Assembly: GCA_041648735.1 (NCBI GenBank)
Contig: JBAZOO010000005.1
Location: 62,001-126,000, forward strand
From: JBAZOO01 sp041648735
GTDB taxonomy: Bacteria; Verrucomicrobiota; Lentisphaeria; Oligosphaerales; CAITYL01
Reading direction: 5' to 3'
Length of the DNA: 64,000 bases
In this document: piece after piece, positions 1-8,420 of the stretch
How the letters are laid out: every line of letters starts with the position of its first letter
Numbering within the stretch: position 1 is the stretch's first letter
Translations under genes and position numbers: made by a program
Notes under the pieces: model-generated
What the model was told of the DNA's origin: nothing
The model's database searches: none
Seen by the model: only the letters and a program-made list of their open reading frames with translations

Positions 1-530
1 GGCGGGTGCGGGTTGGCATGGGGCGGGTCAGCTTCCGCAGCGGCGACATTCCGGTGGCGGGGGAGGACCGGGAGACGCTCCACGAAACGACGCTGGTCGG
101 CAGCCCCATGACCCCGATCATCTTCTGCGCCGCCTCGGTCGGCAACCCCCATTGCGTCGTGCTCAACCCGCCGACGGTGGACGAGGCGACGGCACGCCGG
201 CTCGGGCCGCTGCTGGAGACGCACCCGCTGTTCCCCAAGCGCATCAACGTCCAGTTCCTCCAAGTGCTGGACCGGCATGCGATCCGCATCGAGATCTGGG
301 AGCGTGGCGCGGGCTATACCCTGGCCTCGGGCAGCAGCGCCAGCGCCGCGGCGGCCGCGGCCTGCAAGCTCGGGTTGTGTGCCAGCCCCGTGCGGGTGCG
401 GATGCCGGGCGGCGACCTGGAGGTCGAAGTCGCCCCCGACTTCCAGGTCGTCCAGACTGGCCCGGTCCGGGCCGTGGCCAGTGGTGAGGCCGCCGCCGAC
501 CTTTTGGCGGCCCTCGCCGGCGAAGGCTGA
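1..530 (+). CDS. dapF: Diaminopimelate epimerase-like protein, C-terminal part
   Basis: This is the C-terminal part of a DapF-fold epimerase; the start lies left of the window. DapF converts LL-diaminopimelate to meso-DAP for lysine and peptidoglycan. The family signatures GNPHCV and ERGAG are visible. The second catalytic motif, normally ACGTGAC, reads ASGSSAS here, so the usual general-acid/base cysteine is a serine and the next cysteine is also lost. The first catalytic cysteine lies outside the window. An aminotransferase of the same pathway (dapL) is 6 kb away, which makes a role in the DAP route plausible. The substitution leaves open a related amino-acid racemase. Family membership is clear, exact substrate less so. 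Confidence 0.8.
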   Translation, partial: RVRVGMGRVSFRSGDIPVAGEDRETLHETTLVGSPMTPIIFCAASVGNPHCVVLNPPTVDEATARRLGPLLETHPLFPKRINVQFLQVLDRHAIRIEIWERGAGYTLASGSSASAAAAAACKLGLCASPVRVRMPGGDLEVEVAPDFQVVQTGPVRAVASGEAAADLLAALAGEG

Positions 531-563
531 GGGGGGGCACCCGGCGGCCGGGCACGGCGGCAT

Positions 564-569
564 TATGGT
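564..569 (+). promoter_or_regulatory. -10-like box TATGGT before the C39-like gene
   Basis: An AT-rich hexamer stands out in the GC-rich spacer, 28 bases before the ATG at 598. No convincing -35 box was found. The same TATGGT box precedes tilS. Confidence 0.35.
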
Positions 570-597
570 ATGCCCCATTCAACCCGAGGCGCCGCCG

Positions 598-1935
598 ATG
601 CGACTGTTTGCCCGTTTGCTCCTGATTGCCTTTGCCGGCCTGCTGGCCCGCCCTTTGGCCGCCGCCGACCTGGGCGACGAATTGGATGACCAAGGCGCCT
701 TCTGGGCCGCGGACGTCGACGCGTTCATGGCCAAGCACCGCACCGTCCTCTACTGGACCACCGGCGACCACGCATCGGCAACCCACTATGCCAATCGCCT
801 GCCGGAGCCGCTCCTCTTTGCCGGGCTGCCGGCCGCGGAGGCGACCGTGCGCTTTGCCGATGGCAAGCCAGCCAAGGTCGAGCTGGTGCTGTTCAACCGC
901 GCCGATGCGGGCGAGCAATTTGGGCGCAAGCAGTTCGAGGCGAAGGTCGCCGAGGTGCGCGGGCGGATCAGCGCCTGGGCCGGTTCCCCCGGCCGCGCCG
1001 GTGGCACCCAGAGAGTGACCGACAAGATGCGCATCGAGCAGCACTTTTGGCGGAAGGGGCCGCACCGGCTGGAACTGGCCTGGAACGCCAGCGGCGGCGC
1101 CGACCGCAAGTTCCGCGCCGAGTTCATCCAGCTCACCGTGGCGCCGGCCGCCGTTGCCGACGCCAACGCGGGCACGGCGGCACGTCCGGCCGCCACCGCC
1201 CTGCAAGTCCGCGGCGACGCCCGCAAGGCGGACTTGAAGGCCAATGTCAAGACGGAGGAGGATGGCAGCGTCTACATCGCGGGCGTGCCGATGGTTGACC
1301 AGGGGCCCCGCGGCTACTGCGCCGTGGCCGTCAGCGAGCGCGTCCTCCGCTACTACGGCAGCGAAGTCAACCAGCATGTGCTCGCCCAGCTTGCTGGCAG
1401 CGACGCGGGCATGGGCACGAAGGTCGAAAACCTCTTTCTAGGCTTGAAGAAGGCCGGCGCCCGGCTGGGGATCACGGTGCGCGAAGTGATCCCCCTCAAC
1501 GGGAGCGAGGTGGTCAGCCGCTTCAAGGGCTACAACAGCTTCGCCAAGCGCGCCAAGGTGGAGATGGTCGCCATCCCGCGCAATGGCGGCACCATCGACC
1601 AGCTCTACGAACAGGTTGATCCCGAGCGGTTCCTGGCGTTCATGAAGGAAAAGGAGAAGGGCGACTTCCGCAAGTTCCAGGACGCCATCACCCGCACCGT
1701 GCCCACCGGCGTGCCGCTGGTCTGGACGGTCATCGTCGGGCTCTACCCCGAAACGCCGGCCCTGCCCCAGGCCCGCGGCGGCCATGCCCGGCTGATCATC
1801 GGCTACAACTTGAAGACCCAGGAAGTCCTCTACACCGATTCCTGGGGGGCGGGGCATGAACTCAAGCGGCTGCCGTTCGACCAGGCCTTTGCCATGACCA
1901 CCGGCCTGGCGACGTTCGTGCCGCGCGGCCGCTGA
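598..1935 (+). CDS. Secreted C39-like cysteine peptidase domain protein
   Basis: The 445-residue product starts with a signal peptide (about residues 1-22: a charged start, a leucine-rich core, then AAA-D). This start was chosen because the open frame upstream has no signal-like or conserved sequence. The C-terminal half looks like a papain-fold C39-type domain. C241 sits in the motif QGPRGYCAVA, H396 in GGHARLIIGY and D414 in YTDSWG, a plausible catalytic triad. The N-terminal half (about 25-220) was not recognised. The protein is probably periplasmic or cell-surface. No ABC transporter or bacteriocin gene is nearby, so a bacteriocin-processing role is not supported. It stands alone between dapF and a sugar-metabolism pair. 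Confidence 0.75.
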   Translation: MRLFARLLLIAFAGLLARPLAAADLGDELDDQGAFWAADVDAFMAKHRTVLYWTTGDHASATHYANRLPEPLLFAGLPAAEATVRFADGKPAKVELVLFNRADAGEQFGRKQFEAKVAEVRGRISAWAGSPGRAGGTQRVTDKMRIEQHFWRKGPHRLELAWNASGGADRKFRAEFIQLTVAPAAVADANAGTAARPAATALQVRGDARKADLKANVKTEEDGSVYIAGVPMVDQGPRGYCAVAVSERVLRYYGSEVNQHVLAQLAGSDAGMGTKVENLFLGLKKAGARLGITVREVIPLNGSEVVSRFKGYNSFAKRAKVEMVAIPRNGGTIDQLYEQVDPERFLAFMKEKEKGDFRKFQDAITRTVPTGVPLVWTVIVGLYPETPALPQARGGHARLIIGYNLKTQEVLYTDSWGAGHELKRLPFDQAFAMTTGLATFVPRGR

Positions 1936-2062
1936 CCGGCGCCGCCCCGGCGGCACGGCCCAGCGGCCGCTTGCATTCACGCTGGCTGTGGCTACCTTGA
2001 CGCTTTTCCGTAGATCCAGCGTTAAATCCAGCGGCAACCTGGAAACCAGGAGAGACGACGTG

Positions 2063-3229
2063 ATGTTTCGCAAATTGCGGATGGGCATGGTCGGCGGCGG
2101 CAAGGGCGCGTTCATTGGCGAGGTGCACCGGAAGGCCTCGCGCCTGGACGGCCAGATCGAGCTGGTCGCTGGCGCCTTCGACATTGTCCCGGAGAAGTCC
2201 CGGGAGATGGGTGCCGAGCTGGGGCTGTCCGGGCACCGGGTCTATGGAACCTACCAGGAAATGATCGCCGGCGAGCTGGCGCTGCCGGCGGCGGAGCGGA
2301 TCGATTTCGTCACCATCGTCACCCCGAACAAGAGCCACTTCCCCATCGCCAAGGCCTTCCTCGAAGCCGGCTTCCATGTCTACTGCGAGAAGCCGATGAC
2401 TCTGGACGTGGCGGAGGCCAAGGCACTGGAGGAGACCGTCAAAAAGTCGGGCAAGGTCTTTGGGCTCAACCACAACTACACCGGCTACCCGATGGTGAAG
2501 CTGGCGCGCGACCTGGTCAGCCAGGGCGAACTCGGCGCCATCCGCAAGATCGTCGTCCAGTACCCGCAGGGCTGGCTGGCCCGCGCCGAGGAAAAGGCCG
2601 GCTGCATGCAGGCCTCCTGGCGCACCGACCCGAAGCAGTCCGGCGCCGCCGGCAGCATGGGCGACATCGGCACCCACGCGGAAAACCTGGCCGAGTACAT
2701 CACCGGCCTGCGGATCGTGGAAATCTGCGCCGACCTGACCGCGTTCGTGCCCGGCCGGCTGCTGGACGACGACGGCAACTGCCTGCTCCGCTTCGAGAAA
2801 GGCGCCAAGGGGCTCCTCCACGTCAGCCAGGTTTCCATCGGCGAGGAGAACGGCCTGGCCATCTGGGTCTATGGCGAAGACGGCGGCCTCGAATGGCACC
2901 AGGAACACCCGAACTACCTTTACGTCAAGCGGATCAACGCCCCGGTCGAAGTCTGGCGCCGCGGCAACCCCTACGTCGCCGCCAAGAGCCCGGCCGCCGC
3001 CAAGGCGACCCGCCTGCCTTCTGGCCATCCCGAAGCCTTCTTCGAGGCGCTGGCCAACCTCTACTCCGGCTTCGCCGACGCCGTCCGCGCCGGCGACAGC
3101 GGCACGGAACTCCCCGCCGACGCGCTCGACTTCCCGACCGTCGCCGACGGCGTGCGCGGGATGCAGTTCATCGAAACCGTCGTCGCCAGCTCCAAGGCCG
3201 GCGCCGTGTGGAAAAAGATGCCGGCGTGA
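2063..3229 (+). CDS. Gfo/Idh/MocA family NAD(P)-dependent oxidoreductase
   Basis: The 388-residue protein has an N-terminal Rossmann fold with the dinucleotide-binding run GMVGGGKGAF (about 7-16) and the family's EKP motif (E109-K110-P111), whose lysine normally binds substrate. Members oxidise or reduce sugars, inositols and their derivatives. The ATG at 2063 follows the site AGGAGAG at good spacing; the adjoining GTG at 2060 is an alternative. It is followed 70 bases later by a xylose-isomerase-like TIM-barrel gene, a pairing common in carbohydrate loci of PVC bacteria, so the two probably work on one sugar or polyol. The substrate cannot be told from sequence. Confidence 0.9.
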   Translation: MFRKLRMGMVGGGKGAFIGEVHRKASRLDGQIELVAGAFDIVPEKSREMGAELGLSGHRVYGTYQEMIAGELALPAAERIDFVTIVTPNKSHFPIAKAFLEAGFHVYCEKPMTLDVAEAKALEETVKKSGKVFGLNHNYTGYPMVKLARDLVSQGELGAIRKIVVQYPQGWLARAEEKAGCMQASWRTDPKQSGAAGSMGDIGTHAENLAEYITGLRIVEICADLTAFVPGRLLDDDGNCLLRFEKGAKGLLHVSQVSIGEENGLAIWVYGEDGGLEWHQEHPNYLYVKRINAPVEVWRRGNPYVAAKSPAAAKATRLPSGHPEAFFEALANLYSGFADAVRAGDSGTELPADALDFPTVADGVRGMQFIETVVASSKAGAVWKKMPA

Positions 3230-3275
3230 GCGCGAAACAAGTCCCACAACTCCCATCGGTCTTATAAGTCCCATT
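3230..3275. repeat. Degenerate 9-bp spacer repeat after the oxidoreductase gene
   Basis: Just after the stop codon the spacer holds imperfect 9-base units of the form AACTCCCAT / AAGTCCCAT. They resemble the cleaner GGGACTCAT array at 44934-44983 and traces after tilS, after the DUF167 gene and beside mutM. Confidence 0.45.
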
Positions 3276-3299
3276 TCCCCAATCGTGAGGAGATCCGCC

Positions 3300-4331
3300 A
3301 TGTCCCGCCCCGTCACCCTGTTCACCGGCCAATGGGCCGACCTGCCCTTCGAAACCCTCTGCCAGAAGGCCAAGGAATTCGGCTACGACGGCCTGGAGCT
3401 CGCCTGCTGGGGCGACCATTTCGACATTGACGCCGCGGTGGCGGAGAAGGGCTACTGCAAGGGCCGCTGGAAAACCCTCGGCAAATACGGCCTGGACTGC
3501 TTCGCCATCTCCATGCACCTGGTCGGCCAGGCGATCTGCGACAACATTGACGCCCGCCACCAGGCGATCCTGCCCGCCGATGTCTGGGGCGATGGCAGGC
3601 CCGAGGGGGTGCGCAAGCGCGCCGCGGCGAAGATGGCCAAGGCTGCCCAAGCCTGCCGCAACTTCCTGGACGCCAAGCCCGGCGGCGCCGGCAAGAAGGC
3701 CACCGGCGTGGTCAACGGCTTCACCGGCTCCAGCATCTGGCACAGCCTCTACGCCTTCCCCCCGACCAGCCAGGCGTACTGGGACGCCGGCTTCCAGGAC
3801 TTCGCCAGGCGCTTCACCCCGATCCTCGACGCCTTTGCCCAGGTCAACGTGAACTTCGCCTTGGAGGTGCATCCCACCGAGATCGCCTTCGACATCGCCT
3901 CCGCCGAACGCGCCCTGGCTGCCGTCAAGAACCACCCGCGCTTCGGCTTCAACTACGACCCGTCGCACCTCGGCTACCAGGGGGTGGACTACGTGAAGTT
4001 CATCCGCACCTTCGGCAAGCGCATCTTCCATGCCCACCTGAAGGACGTCTGGTGGGGGCACGGCGACGGCACCGTCGGCGTCTTCGGCGGCCACACCAGC
4101 TTTGCCGACCCGCGCCGGTTCTGGGACTTCCGGTCGCTGGGGCATGGCGACATCAACTTCGAGGAGATCATCGTCGCCCTCAACGACGTCGGCTACCAGG
4201 GCCCCCTCTCCGTCGAGTGGGAGGACAGCCGGATGGATCGCGAGCATGGCGCCAAGGAAGCCGCCGCCTTCGTGCGGAAGATCGATTTCAAGCCCTCAAG
4301 CATCGCCTTTGACGCCCAGTTCGACCGCTGA
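3300..4331 (+). CDS. Sugar phosphate isomerase/epimerase (xylose isomerase-like TIM barrel)
   Basis: The 343-residue protein belongs to the AP endonuclease 2 / xylose isomerase-like TIM-barrel family, which uses a divalent metal to isomerise or epimerise sugars and polyols. Likely metal and substrate residues lie in ALEVHPTE, NYDPSHLGY, HAHLKDVWWGHG and VEWEDSRMDR. The ATG is preceded by GTGAGGAGA. It lies directly downstream of the Gfo/Idh oxidoreductase and is probably co-transcribed with it. No signal peptide is seen, so it should be cytoplasmic. Substrate unknown. Confidence 0.9.
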   Translation: MSRPVTLFTGQWADLPFETLCQKAKEFGYDGLELACWGDHFDIDAAVAEKGYCKGRWKTLGKYGLDCFAISMHLVGQAICDNIDARHQAILPADVWGDGRPEGVRKRAAAKMAKAAQACRNFLDAKPGGAGKKATGVVNGFTGSSIWHSLYAFPPTSQAYWDAGFQDFARRFTPILDAFAQVNVNFALEVHPTEIAFDIASAERALAAVKNHPRFGFNYDPSHLGYQGVDYVKFIRTFGKRIFHAHLKDVWWGHGDGTVGVFGGHTSFADPRRFWDFRSLGHGDINFEEIIVALNDVGYQGPLSVEWEDSRMDREHGAKEAAAFVRKIDFKPSSIAFDAQFDR

Positions 4332-4363
4332 ACCCCAGCAGGGGTCGGCGCGGGAGCCAACGG

Positions 4364-4600
4364 ATGTTCGCGTTCGACTATCGGAGCGGGTTCCTCCTCT
4401 ATCTCTTCGTCATGCTCGCGCTGTTCCTGGCCACCTTCATCTACGAACAGTGGCGGGAACGGCGCGACGCCTGGCGGATCAGCGACGCCCACGTCGCCCG
4501 CTGCCCGGCCTGCAACCTGGGCTTCATCATCCCCCGCGGCAAGACCACGGGGGAATGCCCGCGCTGCGGCCGCCGCTGCACGGTCTATCCGAAGGGCTGA
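4364..4600 (+). CDS. Small membrane-anchored zinc-ribbon protein
   Basis: The 78-residue protein has one transmembrane segment (about residues 9-27) followed by a basic stretch and a C-terminal zinc ribbon with two CxxC pairs, CPAC and CPRC. GGGAG lies before the ATG. It sits 32 bases after the isomerase stop and 31 bases before rsmD. It may bind metal on the cytoplasmic face of the membrane. No named family was recognised, but composition and spacing support a real gene. Confidence 0.7.
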   Translation: MFAFDYRSGFLLYLFVMLALFLATFIYEQWRERRDAWRISDAHVARCPACNLGFIIPRGKTTGECPRCGRRCTVYPKG

Positions 4601-4631
4601 AGCGCCGGCGGCGGCGGGCGAAGGGGACACC

Positions 4632-5222
4632 ATGCGCATCATCAGCGGCAAGGCCCGGGGGATCCACTTGCAGGCGCCGACGGGCGAGGCGGTGCGCCCC
4701 ACCGGCGACCGGGTCAAGGAAACGCTGTTTTCCATGCTCGGCCCGCTGGAAGGGCAGCGGGTGCTGGACCTGTTCGCCGGCACCGGCGCCTTCGGGCTGG
4801 AAGCCCTCAGCCGCGGCGCGGCCGCGGTGCTCCTGGTCGAACGCCAGCCGCGGCATGTCCGGACCATCGGGGCGAACTTGGCCGCCGTGCTCCGCGCCCT
4901 GCGGGAACCGGCGGCGGAAGAGCGGCTCCAGATCCTCACCGCCGACGCCCGCACCCTGCCCGCCCGCCTGCCGGAACGCGCCGCGGGGTTCGACCTGATC
5001 CTGGCCGACCCGCCCTGGCACCCCGCCCCCGGCGAGTACGGTGGCCACGAGCTGGTCCAGGATGCGGAGTTCGCACGCTGGGCCGGGCCCGACGCCCTGC
5101 TGGTCCTGGAACAGGACGCCGCCGCGCCGCCGCCACCCTGGCATCCCCTCTCCGCCTGGCGCCTGCTCAGGCTCCGCCGCATTGGCGGCACCGTCTTCTA
5201 CTTCGCCCGCCAAGCCGGCTGA
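4632..5222 (+). CDS. rsmD: 16S rRNA (guanine(966)-N2)-methyltransferase
   Basis: The 196-residue protein matches RsmD, which methylates G966 of 16S rRNA in the small subunit using S-adenosylmethionine. It opens with the family's RIISGKARG and the VRPTGDRVKETLFSMLG-type segment, followed by the SAM-binding loop DLFAGTGAFGLEALSRGA. The catalytic ADPPW (a DPPY-type N-methyltransferase motif) is near residue 125. The length is typical. It follows the small zinc-ribbon gene at short spacing. Confidence 0.92.
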   Translation: MRIISGKARGIHLQAPTGEAVRPTGDRVKETLFSMLGPLEGQRVLDLFAGTGAFGLEALSRGAAAVLLVERQPRHVRTIGANLAAVLRALREPAAEERLQILTADARTLPARLPERAAGFDLILADPPWHPAPGEYGGHELVQDAEFARWAGPDALLVLEQDAAAPPPPWHPLSAWRLLRLRRIGGTVFYFARQAG

Positions 5223-5564
5223 AGCGGAATTCCGATTCCCGATCAGAGCCATCCCACAATGTCCTTCACCGCGGCGGCGCAGAGTTCGCGGAGGTGGTTG
5301 CCAATGGTTCGCGTGCCGTAGGTACGCGGGGAATCTGCCGTCCAGGCATTCGAAAATCGGAAATCCGGATGTTGACGATGTCCCGGCGTACCGATGGCAC
5401 GCCAAAACGGGGGGGCCTGGGTGCAGGGGCGTTGCCCCTGCCTATTGTCCCAGCGTCCCTCTGGGACGCACGAAACCAAACTTCAGGGCCAAGGAAAAAG
5501 CAAAATGGGACGCCCCGGAAAACGCCGCCGCCAAGCTCATGAACCCAACAAGGCCAGGCAGTTT
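5223..5564. other. Non-coding spacer with dispersed-repeat debris
   Basis: No credible gene is seen. The stretch is less GC-rich than its surroundings and looks like a mosaic of repeats. It has a hairpin built on GTCCCAG...CTGGGAC (about 5449-5469), and at about 5347-5372 the 16-base string GGCATTCGAAAATCGG, whose reverse complement recurs at about 60605, before gltX. This debris directly abuts the broken RelE-like toxin and may be what disrupted it. Confidence 0.5.
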
Positions 5565-5651
5565 TCATCTCCTGTGGGATGGCTGTGATTGAGGAAGGCA
5601 CTTCAGCTCTTTTGCTGCCGATTTCTTCCATTCAACGGTGTAGGATGCCAT
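5565..5651 (-). pseudogene. Truncated RelE/ParE-type toxin
   Basis: Starting at the ATG at 5651, which overlaps the end of the antitoxin gene by 20 bases, the frame gives a 28-residue peptide containing EWKKSAAKELKCLP. This is the typical first helix of a RelE-family mRNA interferase or ParE toxin. A TGA follows after SHRR, whereas intact toxins run to about 85-95 residues. The remainder is not recoverable in other frames; the sequence beyond is repeat debris. The overlapping antitoxin-toxin order is normal for type II modules, so this is best read as a toxin destroyed by truncation. Confidence 0.7.
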
Positions 5652-5838
5652 TTTGATTCAACTCCCGCACCAATTGCGTATGAGTAATCGTAGGTTCATC
5701 ACGACGCTCGGCAACAACCGCCAAGTCATGAAAATCCTCAAGCAACTCCTCATACTCACGAATTTGAAGTATCACGGCTTTCCGTTTCCCTTGATTATCC
5801 GTGACAAATTTTGGGTGAAGCTGTAGCGTTTGGCTCAT
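5632..5838 (-). CDS. RelB/Phd-type antitoxin, orphaned
   Basis: The 68-residue protein matches the small antitoxins paired with RelE/ParE toxins. It has a short N-terminal DNA-binding-like part, then REYEELLEDFHDLAVVAERR and a C-terminal tail ending LVRELNQNGILHR. The ATG at 5838 is preceded by GGAGATG at good spacing. Such proteins neutralise the toxin and repress their own promoter. The partner toxin just downstream is truncated, so this antitoxin now appears solitary, although it remains intact. Confidence 0.8.
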   Translation of the reverse strand: MSQTLQLHPKFVTDNQGKRKAVILQIREYEELLEDFHDLAVVAERRDEPTITHTQLVRELNQNGILHR

Positions 5839-6334
5839 TGATGCATCTCCATTTCGGTTTCGTATTTTGCTGATGAACATCGTCCATCGCCACCAAGCGG
5901 CACCGGTTGTTGTCCCTTTCCCGTGGCCGAACTGCTTGGGATTATGCGCTGCGTAGCTGGCTCGTAATCCATGTTGAACGAGCCCGGAGCGGGCTCGGGT
6001 GGTGTCTGGAGCTTTAGCCGTTGTCCCCGGCCGGATCACGGTGTGAATGTACAGGGCGGCGGGGTGGAAGACAAGCGGGCGGCGGGGAAAAATCGGCGGC
6101 GGGTGGGCGGCGATCTGGCGGACAGCCGTCTCCGGCGTAGCGGAACTTGGGGGAACTTGGGGCCAGGTGAATTGTGGCCTTGGTTGGGGCAGCGGGATCG
6201 GCTGGCGTCGCCGGGGCAACTTGCAACCATTCGTCGGCCGGCGTGTCACAGCCTTCATTCGGCCGGGCCGGCGTCTCCGGTGACCGGGCACTGCCGCCGG
6301 CGTATCATCACTAAATCAATGGAAGAGGTGATCC
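5839..6334. other. Non-coding spacer, no gene seen
   Basis: About 500 bases separate the antitoxin from the metal-binding-like gene. Neither strand has a convincing frame. There is a perfect hairpin CGAGCCC-GGAGC-GGGCTCG at 5979-5997 without a T tract. The stretch next to the antitoxin start is AT-richer and should hold its promoter. Confidence 0.5.
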
Positions 6335-6673
6335 ATGAAGGGCATGACGTTGCTGGCCGCGGGCGCGGCCACACTCCTGGCCGCCAGCCTGCCACTGATG
6401 GCGGCGCAAGAAGGAACCGCCACGGGCGCGCCACCGCCGGCCGCCACCACCGCGGCCGAACCGGCGGCCAAGCCGCAGACCACCTGCCCGGTCATGGGCG
6501 GGGCCATTGACAAGTCGCTCTACGGCGACCATGGCGGCAAGCGCATCTACGCCTGCTGCCGGGGCTGCCTGCGCCAGATCCGCAAGGATCCGGAGGCGAT
6601 CATCCGCAAGTTGGAGGCGGAAGGGATCACCTTGGACAAGACGCCGCCGCCGGCCGCGAAAGGCAAGAAGTGA
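6335..6673 (+). CDS. Secreted YHS/TRASH-like metal-binding protein
   Basis: The 112-residue protein has a signal peptide (about 1-24, ending LPLMAA) and an Ala/Pro-rich linker. A compact domain follows, running from CPVMGG through YACCRGCLRQI to a KDPEAIIRKLEAEG tail. The CPVMGG...CC..C pattern is that of YHS- or TRASH-like domains thought to bind heavy metals such as copper. The protein should be periplasmic. GAAGAGG lies before the start. No metal transporter or sensor adjoins it, so the metal is unknown. Confidence 0.75.
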   Translation: MKGMTLLAAGAATLLAASLPLMAAQEGTATGAPPPAATTAAEPAAKPQTTCPVMGGAIDKSLYGDHGGKRIYACCRGCLRQIRKDPEAIIRKLEAEGITLDKTPPPAAKGKK

Positions 6674-6689
6674 GCGGCGGCCCGCGCAA

Positions 6690-6707
6690 GGGGGCGGCAG
6701 CGCCCCC
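6690..6707. terminator. Hairpin between convergent genes
   Basis: A 7-base-pair stem GGGGGCG / CGCCCCC with loop GCAG lies between the convergent 6335 gene and dapL. There is no T tract on either side, so termination is only suggested. Confidence 0.35.
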
Positions 6708-6799
6708 TGCCGGAACGGGCCGGTTCCTCCGGTTCCCGCAACCTGGGGGCTGGAGGGGCCGCCGGGGCGGAGGGACAGGGGCAGCCCGCCCGGCCGCCG

Positions 6800-8035
6800 T
6801 CAGAAGAGGAAGCGGTCGGAGGCGAGGCGGCGCTTGACTTCGGCGAGCACCCGCGCCTCGTCCGCGGCGCCTTGCGAGACGAAGGTGGCGCTGAAGCGGA
6901 CGAAGTGGCCGGCGTCGTCCCACGGCACCGTGCTGATCTGCTTCTCGGTGATCAGCCAGTGGCTGAACTCCTCGGCGGTGGCGAAGCCCTTGCCGGAGGC
7001 CGTGCCCTTGGGGATCTGGACGTAGAGGTAGAAGGAGCCCTCGGGCGTCTTCGCGTCGAACCCGAGTTCCTTGAGGGTCTGCGCCAGCGAGGCCAGCCGG
7101 CGGCGGTACTTTTCACAGATCCGCGGGGTGATCGCCGCCTGGTTGTCCAGCGCCTTGATTGCCGCCTTCTGGATGGCGATGAACTGGCCGCTGTCGGCGT
7201 TGTCCTTGACAGTGGCGAAGGCCTTGACCGCCAGCTCGTTGCCGCAGACCCAGCCGAGGCGCCAGCCGGTCATGTTGAAGCCCTTGGACATGCTGTGCAG
7301 TTCCACGGCCACCTCCTTGCCGCCGGGTCGGGAGAGGATGCTCAGCGGCCGGCCGGCGAAGTTGAGCGGCGCGTAGGCGGCGTCGAAGACGATCATCGCC
7401 TGGTTCGCCTTGGCGAAGGCGATTGCCCGGTCAAGGAATTCGGGGGTGGCGGAGGCGCCGGTCGGGTTGTTCGGGTAGTTCAGGTAGATGAGCTTGAGGC
7501 GGCGCCGCTTCGCCGCCGGGATGCTCTCCAGGTCGGGGAGGAAGCCGTTCGCCTTGGTCAGCGGCAGGTTCAGCACCTCGCCGCCCAGGTACTTGCTCCA
7601 GGTGCCGAGCACCGGATAGCCGGGGATGGTCATGGCCGTGATGTCGCCGGGATTGACGAAGCAGGCCGGGAGCAGGGCCAGCGCCGACTTGCTGCCCACG
7701 GAATGGACGATCTCGGTCTCCGGGTTGAGTTCGACGCCGTAGAGTGCCTGCATGTAACGGGCGACCGCCTGGCGGAACTCCATGATGCCGTTGTCGGCAT
7801 AGATCCGGTTCTCCCATTTGCCGGCCTCGGCGCACAACGCCTGGACGACTTCCGGGAAGGCGGCCTCGTCCGGCTCGCCGACGCCCATGTCGATCAGCTC
7901 CACCTCCGGATGCGCCTGCCTGGCCGCGGCCTTGGCGCGCTTGATCTTCTCGAACTTGTAGATCGTCGTGTCCTTGCCGAAGCGGTTGCCGCCGATGCGT
8001 TCGGCGAAGCGTTCCTGGAGGTAGTGGTCGCTCAT
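6800..8035 (-). CDS. dapL: LL-diaminopimelate aminotransferase
   Basis: The 411-residue class I/II aminotransferase matches DapL, which turns tetrahydrodipicolinate into LL-DAP in one PLP-dependent step, by-passing the succinylase or acetylase route. Visible features are IDMGVGEPDE near the N-terminus, the YLNYPNNPTGA segment (about 184-194), and the PLP lysine K251 in SMSKGFNMTGWRLGW. The ATG at 8035 gives the usual length. The product would feed the DapF-like epimerase at the left end of the window. DapL is characteristic of plants, chlamydiae, PVC relatives and some other phyla, which supports the taxonomic reading. Confidence 0.93.
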   Translation of the reverse strand: MSDHYLQERFAERIGGNRFGKDTTIYKFEKIKRAKAAARQAHPEVELIDMGVGEPDEAAFPEVVQALCAEAGKWENRIYADNGIMEFRQAVARYMQALYGVELNPETEIVHSVGSKSALALLPACFVNPGDITAMTIPGYPVLGTWSKYLGGEVLNLPLTKANGFLPDLESIPAAKRRRLKLIYLNYPNNPTGASATPEFLDRAIAFAKANQAMIVFDAAYAPLNFAGRPLSILSRPGGKEVAVELHSMSKGFNMTGWRLGWVCGNELAVKAFATVKDNADSGQFIAIQKAAIKALDNQAAITPRICEKYRRRLASLAQTLKELGFDAKTPEGSFYLYVQIPKGTASGKGFATAEEFSHWLITEKQISTVPWDDAGHFVRFSATFVSQGAADEARVLAEVKRRLASDRFLF

Positions 8036-8420
8036 GGCGGGATCCTGGCTGGGCTGGGCGGGGTTGGCACCGGAAAAGCGGTAATATGATGGCCGCCGCC
8101 CGATCCGCAAAAGCCCGCGCCGCCACGGGCGCAGGACATTTCCGTTGGTTGGCAATGGCAACGCGGAACGCAAAATCCCCGCGGGCACGGAGCCGGCTGC
8201 GCCGGCCACTTCCCCATCCATCCCAGAGTGTCACCCCCAAAAATTCCGGAAGTGCCAAAAAAGCCCCCGGGTGGGCATTCCCCGGGGGGTGTCCTGGCCT
8301 GGCCGGCCGGCCAACGCCGGGCCGGCTCACTGGGATCGTTCACCACGTTGCCCCGAAGGGGAGAATGGCCGATCGCAGTCAACCGTGATGAATGGATCCA
8401 TTCGGCCAGGAGGGAGATTT
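8036..8420. other. Spacer between dapL start and hpf end
   Basis: No gene is seen. Near 8080-8092 an AT-rich patch (GTAATATGATG) may be the dapL promoter. The middle holds the intrinsic terminator of the kdsA-hpf operon at 8257-8289. Confidence 0.55.
8257..8289 (-). terminator. Rho-independent terminator of the kdsA-hpf operon
   Basis: Read on the minus strand, a CCCCCGGG / CCCGGGGG stem with a short loop is followed by C and six T residues. It lies about 130 bases downstream of hpf, the last gene of the minus-strand LPS operon. This is the clearest intrinsic terminator in the window. Confidence 0.75.

Noticed and set aside
5266..5631. 121-codon minus-strand frame after the antitoxin
   Set aside because: It is read from an ATG inside the toxin remnant in another frame and shows no conserved content; the RelE-like reading from 5651 fits better.
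5839..6334. tmRNA or RNase P RNA in the large spacer
   Set aside because: Neither the tmRNA acceptor/TPsiC ends nor the conserved RNase P core motifs were found.
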